Source: Stenotrophomonas sp. 57 (lineage in GTDB: Bacteria > Pseudomonadota > Gammaproteobacteria > Xanthomonadales > Xanthomonadaceae). From it: a DNA stretch of 64,000 bases. The notes beneath the pieces were generated by a model that ran no database searches, had not been told where the DNA came from, and worked only from the letters and a program-made list of their open reading frames with translations. Shown here in pieces: positions 9,834 through 19,670 of the stretch; position 1 is the first letter of the stretch, and every line of letters begins with the position of its first letter. Both the position numbers and the translations under genes were made by a program. Location: the NCBI RefSeq assembly GCF_030291075.1, contig NZ_CP127407.1, positions 618,001-682,000 of the forward strand. Direction: 5' to 3'.

Positions 9834-9844
9834 TCCTGGTTGTT

Positions 9845-9913
9845 GTAGAGCCGAGCCCATGCTCGGCTGATTTGCGTGCACCGCCCGCCAGCCGAGCGTG
9901 GGCTCGGCTCTAC
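9845..9913. repeat. SMAG dimer (GTAGAGCCGAGC type)
   Basis: Two inverted units: GTAGAGCCGAGCCCATGCTC at the left, and its near complement ending GGCTCGGCTCTAC at the right. GTAG faces outward at both ends. It lies between the convergent lptG and RDD genes and may act as a bidirectional RNA 3'-end structure. Confidence 0.85.
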
Positions 9914-9950
9914 ACAAGCGCTGCGCAGGATCGGATTGAAGGGTGACGCA

Positions 9951-10442
9951 TCACCGCTTCGGCATCCGCAGCAGGCGGGTGCCGCTGGCACGGTCATGCC
10001 AGGTCAGGCGCTCGCGGTCGACCAGCGCCCACCAGAATCCCAGGCCGCCCAGCAGCAGTGACAACGTGCCCACGGCGAAACGCAGCCAAAGCTGTGCGCG
10101 TCGCAAGGGTGTGCCATCGCTCGATTCCAGCTTCAACCGCCATGGCCGCATGCCCAGTGTCTGCCCACCACGGCGCCAGCTGGCCGTGGCGTACCACCCC
10201 GTGATCATCCAGCACACCGCCCACAGCAGCCACTGCCAGGCGCTGAACGGCGCGATGTTCTCGCGCTGGGCGTGGCCGCTGAAGGTGTAGGCCAGGGTGA
10301 ACAGGGTGCCGGCCAGCATCCACAGCGCCAGCACCGGCAGTGCGTCGTAGACCATCGCCAGCGCGCGCCACAGCAGCAATGCGCGCGGGCGGGATGTTTC
10401 GGTGGCGGCCGCAGGGGCCGTATCAATGGCGGGGCGGGACAT
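9951..10442 (-). CDS. RDD-family membrane protein
   Basis: A 163-residue protein with three to four membrane helices. The first follows [14 protein letters not shown], which holds the Arg...Asp of an RDD domain. The segment [12 protein letters not shown] is the second hallmark of the family. The function of RDD proteins is mostly unknown; transport or ion handling has been suggested for some. The start M-S-R-P-A-I-D-T lies 56 bases from the divergent xerD start, so the two share a compact promoter region. The upstream open frame continues through xerD and is not used. Confidence 0.85.
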   Translation of the reverse strand: MSRPAIDTAPAAATETSRPRALLLWRALAMVYDALPVLALWMLAGTLFTLAYTFSGHAQRENIAPFSAWQWLLWAVCWMITGWYATASWRRGGQTLGMRPWRLKLESSDGTPLRRAQLWLRFAVGTLSLLLGGLGFWWALVDRERLTWHDRASGTRLLRMPKR

Positions 10443-10498
10443 GCGCCGAGCATACGCAAAGCTGGCCGCGCCCGCAGTGGCCCTCGTATCCTGCACGC

Positions 10499-11476
10499 AT
10501 GGCCTCTGTTTCCACCCCCGCCGAACGCCGCCAGCTGGTGCAGCAACTGCCCGAGCTGCGCGCCGATGACAGCGTGCGCATCCAGCGCTTCCTCGATGCG
10601 ATCTGGGCCGAGAACGGCCTGGCCCGTGCCACCCTCGACAGCTACCGGCGCGACCTGGAAGGGTTGGCACGCTGGATGGATGGGCGCGACGGTGGCCTGG
10701 CCGGCATCGAGCGTCCCGGCCTGTTCGACTATCTGGCCTGGCGCACCCGCCACGGCTGGTCACCGCGTAGCAATGCGCGCCTGTTGTCGGCCCTGCGCGC
10801 GTTCTTTGCCGACGGCGTGCGCCGGGGCGAGCGCAGCGAGGACCCCAGCGCGCTGCTGGACCCGCCCAAGCTGCCACGGCTGTTGCCCAAGGCGCTGGCC
10901 GAAAGCCAGATCGATGCGCTGCTGGCCGCGCCGGACGTCGACAGCCCGCTGGGCCTGCGCGATCGGGCCATGCTGGAACTGATGTACGCCGCCGGCCTGC
11001 GCGTGAGCGAACTGGTACTGCTGCCGGCCACTGCGGTCAACCTGCGTCAGGGCGTGCTGCGGGTGACCGGCAAGGGCAGCAAGGAGCGGCTGGTGCCGCT
11101 GGGCGAAGAGTCGCAACACTGGCTGGAGCGTTACCTGCAGCAGTCTCGGCCGCAGCTGGTCGGCAAAGGCAAGGTGCACGCGCTGGCGGACGGGCAGACA
11201 CCGTTGTTCGTTGAGCCGACGCTGCACGCGTTGACCCGCCAGGCGTTCTGGCACCTGGTCAAGCGCCATGCGCAGGTGGCCGGCATCGACCCGGTGCGGA
11301 TCAGCCCGCATGGCCTGCGCCACAGCTTCGCCACGCACCTGCTCAATCGTGGCGCCGATCTGCGCGCGCTGCAGATGCTGCTTGGCCACAGCTCGTTGTC
11401 GACCACCCAGATCTACACCCTGGTGGCGCGCGAGCACCTGCAGAAACTGCACGCCCGGCATCACCCGCGCGGTTGA
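10499..11476 (+). CDS. xerD: tyrosine recombinase XerD
   Basis: A 325-residue site-specific recombinase that works with XerC at dif to resolve chromosome dimers. The N-terminal SAM-like domain (about residues 25-115) is followed by the catalytic domain. The set is complete: R168 in A-G-L-R-V-S-E-L, a Lys in [16 protein letters not shown], the late His in L-G-H-S-S-L-S, and the nucleophile Y306 in [14 protein letters not shown] favours XerD over XerC. It is slightly longer than E. coli XerD at the N-terminus. Its neighbour downstream is a dsbC-like gene, as in many proteobacteria (xerD-dsbC). Confidence 0.93.
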   Translation: MASVSTPAERRQLVQQLPELRADDSVRIQRFLDAIWAENGLARATLDSYRRDLEGLARWMDGRDGGLAGIERPGLFDYLAWRTRHGWSPRSNARLLSALRAFFADGVRRGERSEDPSALLDPPKLPRLLPKALAESQIDALLAAPDVDSPLGLRDRAMLELMYAAGLRVSELVLLPATAVNLRQGVLRVTGKGSKERLVPLGEESQHWLERYLQQSRPQLVGKGKVHALADGQTPLFVEPTLHALTRQAFWHLVKRHAQVAGIDPVRISPHGLRHSFATHLLNRGADLRALQMLLGHSSLSTTQIYTLVAREHLQKLHARHHPRG

Positions 11477-11576
11477 GCGGTGGCCTGAACCCTGGCCCCG
11501 GGCGGTGCGCGGCGTCGCGGCCCGGTGCCGGTGGCTGTGTCAGAATCCGGGGTCTTCTTCTGCCGCGGATCGTTCC

Positions 11577-12362
11577 ATGCTCCGATTTGCCATCGCCGCC
11601 GTGTTCGGCGCGCTCAGCCTGACGGCCTGTGCCCAGCCCGCGCCGCCGGCCGCCAAGGCCCCTGCCACCGCTGCGGCCAAGGCCAGCCCGGCCACCACCG
11701 CGTCAGCCGACCAGGCCGTGCGTGCCGCGCTGACCGCGCTCAATCCTGGTTTCAAGGTGGATTACATCGGTGCCGCGCCGTTCCCCGGCTTCCGCGAGGT
11801 CGTCGTGTCCGGCCAGCTGCTGTACGTGTCCGATGACGGCCGCTATCTGTTCCAGTCGCAGCCGTATGACACCCGCGCCAAGGGCCCGGCCAACAGCGAA
11901 GGCCTGCTCGGCTACCGCCGCGATCTGCTGGCCAAGGTCAACCATGGCGACCGTATCGTGTTTGCCGCGCCGAACGCCAAGTACACCATCAGCGTGTTCA
12001 CCGACATCGAATGCGGTTACTGCCGCAAGCTGCACCAGGACATCGCCGAGCTCAACCGCAACGGTATCTCCGTCGAGTACCTGGCATTCCCGCGCATGGG
12101 CCTGGGCAGCAAGGACTACACCGACATGATCTCTGTCTGGTGTGCGGCTGATCGTCGCCAGGCGCTGACCAACGCCAAGCGCGGTGGCAGCGTGCCGGCC
12201 AAGAACTGCACCAACCCGGTGGCGATGCAGTACGCACTGGGCCAGCAGCTGGGCGTGAACGGCACGCCGGCGATCTTCGCGCCGGATGGCACCCAGCTGG
12301 GCGGCTACCTGCCGCCGGCACAGCTGCGTGCAGCGCTGGAAAAACTGTCCGCCAAGCGCTGA
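11577..12362 (+). CDS. dsbC: DsbC-like thiol:disulfide interchange lipoprotein
   Basis: A 261-residue periplasmic disulfide isomerase. The N-terminus is a lipoprotein signal (L-S-L-T-A-C18-A-Q) followed by an Ala/Pro-rich spacer to about residue 48. A DsbC dimerisation domain then leads to a thioredoxin fold with active site C146-G-Y-C149 and a cis-Pro loop G-T-P-A-I-F. A further Cys pair (W-C-A-A-D..., K-N-C-T-N) matches the structural disulfide of DsbC. Membrane anchoring by a lipid differs from soluble E. coli DsbC. It lies 100 bases after xerD. It probably supports folding of secreted proteins with several cysteines; that link is inference. Confidence 0.9.
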   Translation: MLRFAIAAVFGALSLTACAQPAPPAAKAPATAAAKASPATTASADQAVRAALTALNPGFKVDYIGAAPFPGFREVVVSGQLLYVSDDGRYLFQSQPYDTRAKGPANSEGLLGYRRDLLAKVNHGDRIVFAAPNAKYTISVFTDIECGYCRKLHQDIAELNRNGISVEYLAFPRMGLGSKDYTDMISVWCAADRRQALTNAKRGGSVPAKNCTNPVAMQYALGQQLGVNGTPAIFAPDGTQLGGYLPPAQLRAALEKLSAKR

Positions 12363-12381
12363 CCGTCGCAGGTCATTCGCT

Positions 12382-12440
12382 GTAGAGCCGAGCCCATGCT
12401 CGGCTGTGGGAACATCAGCCGAGCATGGGCTCGGCTCTAC
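12382..12440. repeat. SMAG dimer (GTAGAGCCGAGC type)
   Basis: A nearly perfect inverted pair starting GTAGAGCCGAGCCCATGCTC and ending GGGCTCGGCTCTAC, with a short centre (GTGGGAACA). It separates dsbC from the convergent chitinase gene and probably serves as the 3'-end structure for both. Confidence 0.87.
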
Positions 12441-12484
12441 AGATTCGAGGCCGGGGATGCGTGTCGCATCCCCGACGTTCTTCC

Positions 12485-14584
12485 TTACTTCAGGCCATCA
12501 CTGACCGCCTTGGTCAGCGTGCCCTGCGCATCGTCACCACTGAACTCCCAGACAAACGCGCCGCCCAGGCCCTGGGTCTTCACGTAACCCATCTTGCGGG
12601 TGATGTTGGCCGGAGTATCGAAGCTCCACAGCGTGCTGCCGTTGTAGATCCAGTTGGCACCGGCGGTGTTGTCGGTGTAGCCCGGCCACGCCAGGTTCTT
12701 CAGCACCTTCCAGTCTTCGATGCCGGCCTCGTAGGTACCCGGGGCGGCGCCGGTGGCGGTCTGGTACAGGCCGTTGTTGGCGTTGGCCACACCGGTCCAG
12801 CCACGCCCGTAATAGCCGATGCCCAGGTTGAGCTTGGCTGCCGGCACGCCACGGCTGATGAAGGCCTCGATGGCGTCGTTGCTGTTGTACAGCTTCTGGT
12901 CGCCGGTGGACGGATCATTCGGCGAATCGAACAGCGCCGACTGGTGATTGGTCTTCGCATCCCACGCGCCGTGGAAGTCGTAGGTCATCACGTTGATGTA
13001 GTCCAGGTACGGGTGGTACGCGGCCGGGTCGGTGACGCGGATCTTGTCGATGCCCGCACCCACCGCCACCGTCAGCAACAGGCCCGGACGCACTGCATCG
13101 AGCTGGCGGCGGAACTCGGCCATCAGCGCGGTGAAGTTGGCGTTGTCTTCCGGCTTGCCGCATTCGATGCCGCACGCCACCGGGTATTCCCAGTCGATGT
13201 CGATGCCGTCGAACACGCCCAGCGCGGCACCGGCGCCGCCGGCACCGTCGGTCACCGGCAGGTTGCCCTTGATGTAGGCATCGATGCACGAGGCGACGAA
13301 GGCCTGGCGGTTTTCCGGGCGTGCTGCGCTGGAGAAGCCGCGCGACCAGGTCCAGCCACCCAGCGAGATCAGCACCTTCATGCCCGGGTACTTGGCCTTG
13401 AGCTGCTTGAGCTGGTTCCAGTTGCCACGCAGCGGCTGGTCCCAGGTATCGGCGCTGCCGCTGACGCTCTCGGCGGCGCTGAAGGCCTTGGTGTAGTCGG
13501 CGAAGGCATCGCCACCGGCACCGCTGTTCGGATCCGACGGCTGGGTGATGCCCACTTCGCAGCGATTGTTGCGCACGTTGCCGAAGGCGTAGTTGATGTG
13601 GGTCAGGCGCGCGGCCGAGCCGCTGCTGTCGATGTTCTTGACCCGGTAGTTGCGGCCGTAGATGCCCCACTGGGTGAAGTAACCGATGACCCGCTTGCCC
13701 GTGGTGCCGCCGTCGCCGGCCAGCGTGGTGGCGCTGATCTCGGTGCCCTGGGCGGACGCGTTGCCGGCGTTGTCGCGGGCACGCACGCGGTAGCGATAGG
13801 TGGTGGATGCGGCCAGGCCACCATCGACGTAGCTGGCACTGGACGGCGATCCGACCAGGCTGCCATTGCGGTACACGTCATAGCCGGCGACGCCGCTGCC
13901 ACCGGTGTTGTCGGTGGACGGGCTCCAGCTGAGCGCGATGCTGTTGGCGGTACGCGTGCCCACTGCCAGGCCGCCAGGCACGCTCGGTGCGGTGGTATCG
14001 CCACCGGCGGCGTTGACGGTGATGGTGATGGTCGGCGTGCTGCTGGTGGCGTTGTTGTTGTCGGTGGCTACCGCGCGCAGGGTGTGGCTGCCGGCGCTGG
14101 CATTGGCCCAGCTGGCCGCATACGGCGCACTGGTGGCGATGCCCAGCGAGGCGCCGTCGCGGAAGAATTCGACCTTGGCGACGCTGCCGTCCGGGTCGCT
14201 GGCGTTGGCGGTCACGTTGACCGTGCTGCCGGCGCTGAAGGTGGCGCCGTTGGCCGGCGAGGTCAGGCTGACCACCGGCGGCTGGTTGGTGCCGCTGCCA
14301 TCGCAGGCACCGAGATTGGTGTAGTAGGGCGCACCGGCCGGATGGTCCGGCGGCGCGTTCCAGATGTCCTGGTTCGCCCGATAGAGGACGCCTCCTTTCT
14401 GCAGGGTATCGCCGGCCCGGTAGATCTTGGCCTGGTCCCACTGGGCCACCCCGGCACAGCTGGCGGCCTGCGCCAGGCCGGGCAGGGCAGCGGTACCTGC
14501 GGCCAAGGCAAGCAGCCAGGCCAGGCGGCGGGGACGACAGCTTCGGGTCGCACGTTCGGCACTGCGCACAATCGGGTCGTACAT
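12485..14584 (-). CDS. Secreted multidomain GH18 chitinase
   Basis: A 699-residue extracellular chitinase. Order: signal peptide to about residue 40 (ends L-A-Q-A-A), a CBM5/12 chitin-binding module (W-D-x-x-K-I-Y-R-A-G-D-T...N-Q-D-I-W), an Ig-like domain (P-P-V-V-S-L-T-S-P-A-N-G-A), a fibronectin III domain (A-P-S-V-P-G-G-L-A-V), and a GH18 domain from about residue 295. The catalytic motif is D-G-I-D-I-D-W-E, with the acid at E466. S-L-G-G-W-T-W-S and M-T-Y-D-F-H-G-A-W confirm the family. The start M-Y-D-P-I follows a GGAGA ribosome site. It is a probable type II secretion substrate, since a complete xps operon lies 15 kb away. A palindrome 140 bases upstream may be its operator. Confidence 0.95.
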   Translation of the reverse strand: MYDPIVRSAERATRSCRPRRLAWLLALAAGTAALPGLAQAASCAGVAQWDQAKIYRAGDTLQKGGVLYRANQDIWNAPPDHPAGAPYYTNLGACDGSGTNQPPVVSLTSPANGATFSAGSTVNVTANASDPDGSVAKVEFFRDGASLGIATSAPYAASWANASAGSHTLRAVATDNNNATSSTPTITITVNAAGGDTTAPSVPGGLAVGTRTANSIALSWSPSTDNTGGSGVAGYDVYRNGSLVGSPSSASYVDGGLAASTTYRYRVRARDNAGNASAQGTEISATTLAGDGGTTGKRVIGYFTQWGIYGRNYRVKNIDSSGSAARLTHINYAFGNVRNNRCEVGITQPSDPNSGAGGDAFADYTKAFSAAESVSGSADTWDQPLRGNWNQLKQLKAKYPGMKVLISLGGWTWSRGFSSAARPENRQAFVASCIDAYIKGNLPVTDGAGGAGAALGVFDGIDIDWEYPVACGIECGKPEDNANFTALMAEFRRQLDAVRPGLLLTVAVGAGIDKIRVTDPAAYHPYLDYINVMTYDFHGAWDAKTNHQSALFDSPNDPSTGDQKLYNSNDAIEAFISRGVPAAKLNLGIGYYGRGWTGVANANNGLYQTATGAAPGTYEAGIEDWKVLKNLAWPGYTDNTAGANWIYNGSTLWSFDTPANITRKMGYVKTQGLGGAFVWEFSGDDAQGTLTKAVSDGLK

Positions 14585-14723
14585 GGGTAAGTCTCCGATC
14601 AAAGGGCGCGCGGGCCCCGATGGCGCCGCGCGTGACGCAGGTCCGGGCGTCGCCAGGGAAGGCGACGGAGGGGGCGGACGGAGGTACCTGGGAGGCCGGG
14701 GAGAGAGTCCGGCACCAGGTAGG

Positions 14724-14735
14724 GACAACGTTGTC
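14724..14735. promoter_or_regulatory. Candidate LacI-type operator upstream of chitinase
   Basis: GACAACGTTGTC is a perfect 12-bp palindrome with a central CG, a form common for LacI-family repressors. It lies 140 bases before the chitinase ATG. On the minus strand TTGACC lies 17 bases upstream of it, so it could overlap a core promoter. No regulator gene is in the window. Confidence 0.45.
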
Positions 14736-14870
14736 ATCAATTGCGTGGTCAATCCGTGAGCGAGTGCATGGTTCGGGGAATCGGGCCGAGAGCGCGACGC
14801 GCGCGGTCGGCGGCCATCGGCGGAGCCCCTCGTGGCTGGGGCTTTCCGCGAACAGCGGGTTTCTGGAGGT

Positions 14871-14976
14871 TGGCCGGGCGGGTGGGCTGCGCAGGGGGCG
14901 CCGTGAATACGTCCCTGTAGGCTCGGGCGCGCCATCCATGGCGCTTACGCCCCTGCGCAGCCCACCCACCCGGCCA
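14871..14976 (+). repeat. Nested palindromic repeat, copy A (forward)
   Basis: Outer arms of about 28 bp (left begins TGGCCGGGCGGGTGGGCTGC, right ends CACCCACCCGGCCA) enclose a core with GCGCCGTGAATACGTCCCTG and an inner stem GCGCCATCCATGGCGC. It is the first of four related elements. It faces copy B across 212 bases. Short open frames through it are not credible as genes. Confidence 0.8.
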
Positions 14977-15026
14977 CGGACAGGTTCCTGCGCGGCCAGC
15001 CACGGAAGACAGAACAAAAAATCAGA

Positions 15027-15053
15027 AGCAAAAGCAAAAGCAAAAGCAAAAGC
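15027..15053 (+). repeat. GCAAAA hexanucleotide tandem repeat
   Basis: About four and a half units of a 6-bp repeat (AGCAAA) lie in the spacer between nested palindromes A and B. Similar 6-bp periodic tracts flank copies B, C and D. The rest of the 844-bp chitinase-purL gap (14585-15428) holds only repeats and short regulatory candidates; I see no gene in it. Confidence 0.75.
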
Positions 15054-15070
15054 CGGTCGCTTCGCTCCCA

Positions 15071-15154
15071 TCCACGCCATGCGTGGATGGATCCATCAGA
15101 TATCGCAACAAATCCAGGGTCAGAGCCCGTTGCGAAGCAACGGGATCCGACCCC
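15071..15154. repeat. Two short hairpins between nested palindromes A and B
   Basis: TCCACGCC-ATGCGTGGA (15071-15087) is a SMAG-type stem without a clear GTAG end. GGGTCAGAGCCCGTTGC with its complement ending CAACGGGATCCGACCCC (15117-15154) belongs to a second palindromic repeat type; a relative lies at 63458-63494. Confidence 0.65.
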
Positions 15155-15188
15155 GTGCCGTTCCAGCAGATCGCAGAAATCTGTCGAA

Positions 15189-15365
15189 GGCGGGGTGGGT
15201 CCGGTGGCGGGGGTGTCCGCGGCATGGATGCCGCGGCCAAGCCCCCAAGGACGGGTTTACGGCGTCCCCCGCCACCGGACCCACCCCGCCATCCCACGGG
15301 AAGCCAGCTTTTGCTCTGGCCGTTGCCGTTGCCCTGGCCTCGGCGGGTGCCGGGCGCCGCCCGGC
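15189..15365 (-). repeat. Nested palindromic repeat, copy B (reverse), with tail
   Basis: Perfect 25-bp outer arms (GGCGGGGTGGGTCCGGTGGC... and complement) span 15189-15290. The reverse-oriented core carries the inner stem CCGCGGCATGGATGCCGCGG. The tail continues through ATCCCACGGGAAGCC, a 6-bp periodic tract (GTTGCC units) and a GCCGGGCGCCGCCCGGCC hairpin near 15349-15366. Copies C and D have the same order of parts. Confidence 0.8.
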
Positions 15366-15388
15366 CAAAGCCCTTCCCCCGCTTCCGG

Positions 15389-15394
15389 TACAAT
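15389..15394 (+). promoter_or_regulatory. Candidate -10 box for purL
   Basis: TACAAT lies 35 bases before the purL ATG at 15429. It contains an ATG (15393) that would give a longer in-frame PurL; I reject that start because it sits inside the likely promoter. No clear -35 is seen. Confidence 0.4.
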
Positions 15395-15428
15395 GTCGGG
15401 CCCGTTTCCCAACTACGGTTCCCCGGAC

Positions 15429-18400
15429 ATGATGGTCCTCGAGGGCGCGCCCGCCCTGTCGCCGTTCCGCCGCGAACGTCTTGAATCCCGCCTGCAGTCC
15501 ATCGCTCCCTCCCTGCGCATCAGCGGTGCCTGGCACGTCTACTTCGTGCAGCCCGAAGGCAGCGCCGCTCCCGACCTTGCCACCCTGTGCCGCATCCTCG
15601 AAGCTGCGCCGCAGGCCGAGGCCGTGGCCGAAGGCGCGGTCAGCCGCATCGTGGTGCCTCGCCTGGGCACGCTGTCGCCGTGGTCGAGCAAGGCCACGGA
15701 GCTGGTGCGCGGTGCCGGTCAGCCGGTCAGCCGGGTCGAGCGTGGCCTGCGCATCGACGTGCAGGGCTGGCCGGCCGACGCCGACGCCCAGCAGGCGCTG
15801 GTCAAGGCGCTGCACGACCCGATGACGCAGTCGGTGCTGGAGACCGTGGAGCAGGGCCAGGCATTGTTCTCGGCGCCCGCGCGTGGCGAGCTGGAACGCG
15901 TGCCGGTGGATCAGCTGGAGGTTGCCAACCAGCGCCTCGGCCTGGCCATGGCCCAGGATGAGATCGACTACCTGCGCGAACGCTTCACCGCGCTGGGCCG
16001 CTCGCCGTCGGACGTGGAACTGATGATGTTCGCGCAGGCCAATTCCGAGCACTGCCGGCACAAGATCTTCAACGCCAGCTGGACCATCGACGGCCAGGAA
16101 CAGGACCGCTCGCTGTTCCGGATGATCAAGAACACCCACCAGCAGACCCCGCAGCACACGCTCAGTGCGTACAGCGACAATGCGGCGGTGATCGAAGGCC
16201 ATCCGGCCTCGCGCTACCGCCCGGACCCGGCAAGCGGCGAATACCGCCGCGAGCCGCAGGTGCCGAGCGCGTTCCAGATCAAGGTGGAAACCCACAACCA
16301 CCCGACCGCGATCGCACCGTTCCCGGGCGCCTCGACCGGTGCCGGTGGCGAGATCCGCGACGAGGGCGCGACCGGCCGCGGCGGCAAGCCGAAGGCCGGC
16401 CTGACCGGCTTCTCGGTCTCGCACCTGCGCATTCCCGAGCTGCCGCAGCCATGGGAAGCGCCGCGCGCGCTGAACCCGCGCATGGCGCCGGCGCTGGAAA
16501 TCATGACCGACGGCCCGCTCGGCGGCGCCGCGTTCAACAACGAGTTCGGCCGCCCGAACCTGCTCGGCTACTTCCGCAGCTTCGAGCTGCCCGAAGGCGC
16601 CGATCTGGTGCGTGCCTATGACAAGCCGATCATGCTGGCCGGTGGCCTCGGTGCGATCGATCGCGTGCAGGTGGACAAGATCCCGCTGCAGGATGGCGAT
16701 GCGGTGATCGTGCTGGGTGGCCCGGCGATGCTGATCGGCCTGGGCGGCGGTGCCGCCAGTTCGGTGGCCTCCGGCGAAAGCGCCGAAGACCTGGACTTCG
16801 CCAGCGTGCAGCGTGACAACCCGGAAATGGAACGTCGCTGCCAGGAGGTCATCGACCGCTGCGTGGCGATGGGCGCCAACAACCCGATCAAGTTCTTCCA
16901 CGATGTCGGTGCCGGTGGCCTGTCCAATGCCATCCCCGAGCTGCTGCACGACTCCAACGTCGGTGGCGTGATCGACCTGGGCAAGGTGCCCACCGATGAT
17001 CCGTCGCTGTCGCCGATGCAGCTGTGGTGCAATGAATCGCAGGAACGCTACGTGCTGGGCGTGGCCCAGGAGCGTCTGGCCGAGTTCGCCGCGCTGTGCG
17101 CCCGCGAGCGCTGTCCGTTCGCGGCGGTCGGCGTGGCCACCGCCGAGGAACACCTGGTGGTGGCTTACGGTGCCGTGCCGGGCAACATCCCCGCCGACGC
17201 ACCGATCGACCTGCCGATGGACGTGCTGTTCGGCAAGCCGCCGAAGATGCACCGCGATACCGCGCATCCGCCGGCCCCGCGCTGGCCGGCGCTGAAGACC
17301 GCAGGTCTGGATCTGCAGGAAGCGGGCCTGCGCGTGCTTGCGCACCCGACGGTGGCGTCGAAGAACTTCCTGGTCACCATCGGTGACCGCAGCGTCGGCG
17401 GCCTGACCGCACGCGAACAGATGGTCGGCCCGTGGCAGCTGCCGGTGGCCGATGTGGCCATCACCGTGGCCGACTTCGACGGCGTGGCTGGCGAAGCCAT
17501 GTCGATCGGCGAGCGCACCCCGCTGGCCCTGCTCGATGCGGCAGCTTCGGCACGCATGGCGGTAGGCGAAGCGCTGACCAACCTGTGCGCGGCCCCGGTC
17601 GATGCGCTGGATGAGATCAAGCTGTCGGCGAACTGGATGGCCGCGGCCGGCCACCCGGGCGAAGACGCGCTGCTGTACGACGCGGTGAAGGCGGTGGGCA
17701 TGGAACTGTGCCCGCAGCTGGACATCAGCATCCCGGTGGGCAAGGACTCGCTGTCGATGCAGGCGCAGTGGCACGACCAGGGCGAAGCGCACAAAAGCGT
17801 GTCGCCGGTGTCGCTGGTGATCTCGGCGTTCGCACCGGTCGCCGACGTGCGCCAGCAGCTGACGCCGCTGCTCGACCGCGACGTCGAAAGCGAGCTGTGG
17901 CTGATCGGCCTGGGTGCCGGCAAGCAGCGCCTGGGCGGTTCGATCCTGGCCCAGGTGCACGCCGACCACGGCGACCTGCCGGCATTCGCCGGTGCCGCCC
18001 CGGACCTGGATGACCCGCAGCGCCTGCGTGGCTTCTTCGAGCTGATTCGCGATGCGCGCCAGGCCGGCCTGCTGCTGGCCTACCACGACCGCAGCGACGG
18101 CGGTGCCTTCGCCGCGCTGTGCGAAATGGCGTTCACCTCGCGGCTGGGCCTGGACATCACCCTCGATGCCTGGGGCGATGATCCGTTCCGCAGCCTGTTC
18201 AACGAAGAACTGGGGGCGGTGGTGCAGATCGCCCGCGAAGACCGTGCGGCCTTCGCCGACCTGGTCGAGCGCCATGCACTGATCGAGTGCGCGCAGCGCA
18301 TCGCCAAGCCGACCACCGCACCGGTGGTGCGCGTGTCGCTGGGCGGCGAGAACCTGGCCGAATGGCGCTGGGAAGCGCTGTTCGACGCCTGGTGGTCGGT

Positions 18401-19313
18401 CACCCACGCGATGCAGAAGCGCCGCGACAATCCGGCCAACGCCGATGCCGAGCGTGAGGTGGCGCGCGCGTTCAATGCGCCGGGCCTGAAGCCGAAGCTG
18501 AGCTTCGACCTCAACGAAGACGTGGCCGCTCCGTTCATCAGCACCGGTGCGCGTCCGCGCGTGGCCGTGCTGCGCGAGCAGGGCGTCAATGGCCAGATTG
18601 AAATGGCGAACATCTTCGAACGTGCCGGCTTCCGCGCCTTCGACGTGCACATGAGCGACCTGATCGAAGGTCGCGTGGCCCTGCAGGACTTCACCGGCCT
18701 GGTTGCCTGCGGCGGCTTCAGCTACGGCGACGTGCTCGGTGCCGGCCGCGGCTGGGCCACCTCGATCCTGGAGCGCAGTGCGTTGCGGGATGCCTTCGCT
18801 GCGTTCTTCGCGCGCGAGAACAGCTTCGCACTGGGCGTGTGCAACGGCTGCCAGATGATGAGCCAGCTGAAGAACATCATCCCCGGTGCCGAGCACTGGC
18901 CGCAGTTCCGCCGCAACGCCAGCGAACAGTTCGAAGCCCGCACCGCGCTGCTGGAAGTGGTGGAATCGCCGTCGATCCTCCTGCGTGGCATGGCCGGTTC
19001 GCGCCTGCCGGTGGCAGTGGCGCATGGTGAAGGCCAGGCGGTGTTCGACAACGCCGTCGACCAGGCCGCGGCCCGTGTTTCGCTGCGCTACATCGATGGC
19101 CACGGCAACGTGGCCAGCCAGTACCCGCTGAACCCGAACGGTTCGCCGGACGGCATCACCGGCCTGACCAGCAGCGATGGCCGCGTCACCATCATGATGC
19201 CGCACCCGGAACGTACTCCGCGCGCGCTCAACATGAGCTGGGCGCCGGTCGAGTGGCAGGGTGATTCACCGTGGATGCGCATGTTCCGCAACGCGCGGGT
19301 GTGGTGCGGTTGA
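15429..19313 (+). CDS. purL: phosphoribosylformylglycinamidine synthase (large single-chain type)
   Basis: A 1294-residue enzyme of purine synthesis (FGAR + ATP + glutamine to FGAM), cytosolic, and equal in length to E. coli PurL. The N-terminal linker region is followed by the two AIRS-type halves of the synthetase: [26 protein letters not shown], and later [10 protein letters not shown] class I glutaminase domain occupies the last 250 residues. Its nucleophile is C1138 in V-C-N-G-C-Q, with His/Glu in P-H-P-E-R-T-P-R. The start [13 protein letters not shown] matches the usual N-terminus. A strong terminator follows, so it is monocistronic. Confidence 0.98.
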   Translation: MMVLEGAPALSPFRRERLESRLQSIAPSLRISGAWHVYFVQPEGSAAPDLATLCRILEAAPQAEAVAEGAVSRIVVPRLGTLSPWSSKATELVRGAGQPVSRVERGLRIDVQGWPADADAQQALVKALHDPMTQSVLETVEQGQALFSAPARGELERVPVDQLEVANQRLGLAMAQDEIDYLRERFTALGRSPSDVELMMFAQANSEHCRHKIFNASWTIDGQEQDRSLFRMIKNTHQQTPQHTLSAYSDNAAVIEGHPASRYRPDPASGEYRREPQVPSAFQIKVETHNHPTAIAPFPGASTGAGGEIRDEGATGRGGKPKAGLTGFSVSHLRIPELPQPWEAPRALNPRMAPALEIMTDGPLGGAAFNNEFGRPNLLGYFRSFELPEGADLVRAYDKPIMLAGGLGAIDRVQVDKIPLQDGDAVIVLGGPAMLIGLGGGAASSVASGESAEDLDFASVQRDNPEMERRCQEVIDRCVAMGANNPIKFFHDVGAGGLSNAIPELLHDSNVGGVIDLGKVPTDDPSLSPMQLWCNESQERYVLGVAQERLAEFAALCARERCPFAAVGVATAEEHLVVAYGAVPGNIPADAPIDLPMDVLFGKPPKMHRDTAHPPAPRWPALKTAGLDLQEAGLRVLAHPTVASKNFLVTIGDRSVGGLTAREQMVGPWQLPVADVAITVADFDGVAGEAMSIGERTPLALLDAAASARMAVGEALTNLCAAPVDALDEIKLSANWMAAAGHPGEDALLYDAVKAVGMELCPQLDISIPVGKDSLSMQAQWHDQGEAHKSVSPVSLVISAFAPVADVRQQLTPLLDRDVESELWLIGLGAGKQRLGGSILAQVHADHGDLPAFAGAAPDLDDPQRLRGFFELIRDARQAGLLLAYHDRSDGGAFAALCEMAFTSRLGLDITLDAWGDDPFRSLFNEELGAVVQIAREDRAAFADLVERHALIECAQRIAKPTTAPVVRVSLGGENLAEWRWEALFDAWWSVTHAMQKRRDNPANADAEREVARAFNAPGLKPKLSFDLNEDVAAPFISTGARPRVAVLREQGVNGQIEMANIFERAGFRAFDVHMSDLIEGRVALQDFTGLVACGGFSYGDVLGAGRGWATSILERSALRDAFAAFFARENSFALGVCNGCQMMSQLKNIIPGAEHWPQFRRNASEQFEARTALLEVVESPSILLRGMAGSRLPVAVAHGEGQAVFDNAVDQAAARVSLRYIDGHGNVASQYPLNPNGSPDGITGLTSSDGRVTIMMPHPERTPRALNMSWAPVEWQGDSPWMRMFRNARVWCG

Positions 19314-19354
19314 TCGCATCCCATCGCGCAGACATCAATCCCATCGCGTATGGA

Positions 19355-19387
19355 AAAACCCGCCGTTGATCGGCGGGTTTTTTCTTT
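19355..19387 (+). terminator. Rho-independent terminator of purL
   Basis: An 11-bp stem AAAACCCGCCG/CGGCGGGTTTT with a TTGAT loop, running into TTTTTTCTTT, 41 bases after the purL stop. Confidence 0.93.
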
Positions 19388-19531
19388 GCACGCGTGAAAC
19401 TCCTGATGCGTCCGCGAGTTACATCGATTTTCAGGCGACAGCAAATCGTCACGCACGGCTAACAAAATCCTTTTATAAACACGCGGAACAGTGAACTGTT
19501 TCACGGCAATGGGATTTGTGGTGTCAAAGTC

Positions 19532-19560
19532 TTGACGATCTGCACAGTTGCCGTTAACAC
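19532..19560 (+). promoter_or_regulatory. Candidate promoter of the adhesin gene
   Basis: TTGACG and TAACAC are separated by 17 bases in an unusually AT-rich stretch (about 19390-19610). The -35 is good and the -10 weak. The transcript would carry a leader of nearly 190 bases. Confidence 0.35.
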
Positions 19561-19670
19561 TTGAACCCCGTTTCAGAATCATTCATTTCGCAGTAACCGG
19601 TTGGCGCACGCGCTCGGTTTTCTGTCGCTGCGCGCCGTTCGGCAATACCCCGCAGTAAATCACGCGAATA

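Noticed and set aside
15393..15428. Upstream ATG giving a PurL 12 residues longer
   Set aside because: The ATG lies inside TACAAT, the probable -10 box, and the downstream Met-Met start matches the usual PurL N-terminus.
14872..15432. Short open frames through nested palindromes A and B
   Set aside because: Frames run across inverted repeats and hexamer tracts, lack ribosome sites, and give similar Arg-rich peptides from both strands, as expected of non-coding repeats.
15120..19205. 1361-codon open frame antisense to purL
   Set aside because: High-GC shadow frame; the opposite strand encodes PurL with all motifs. Its translation has no recognisable domain.
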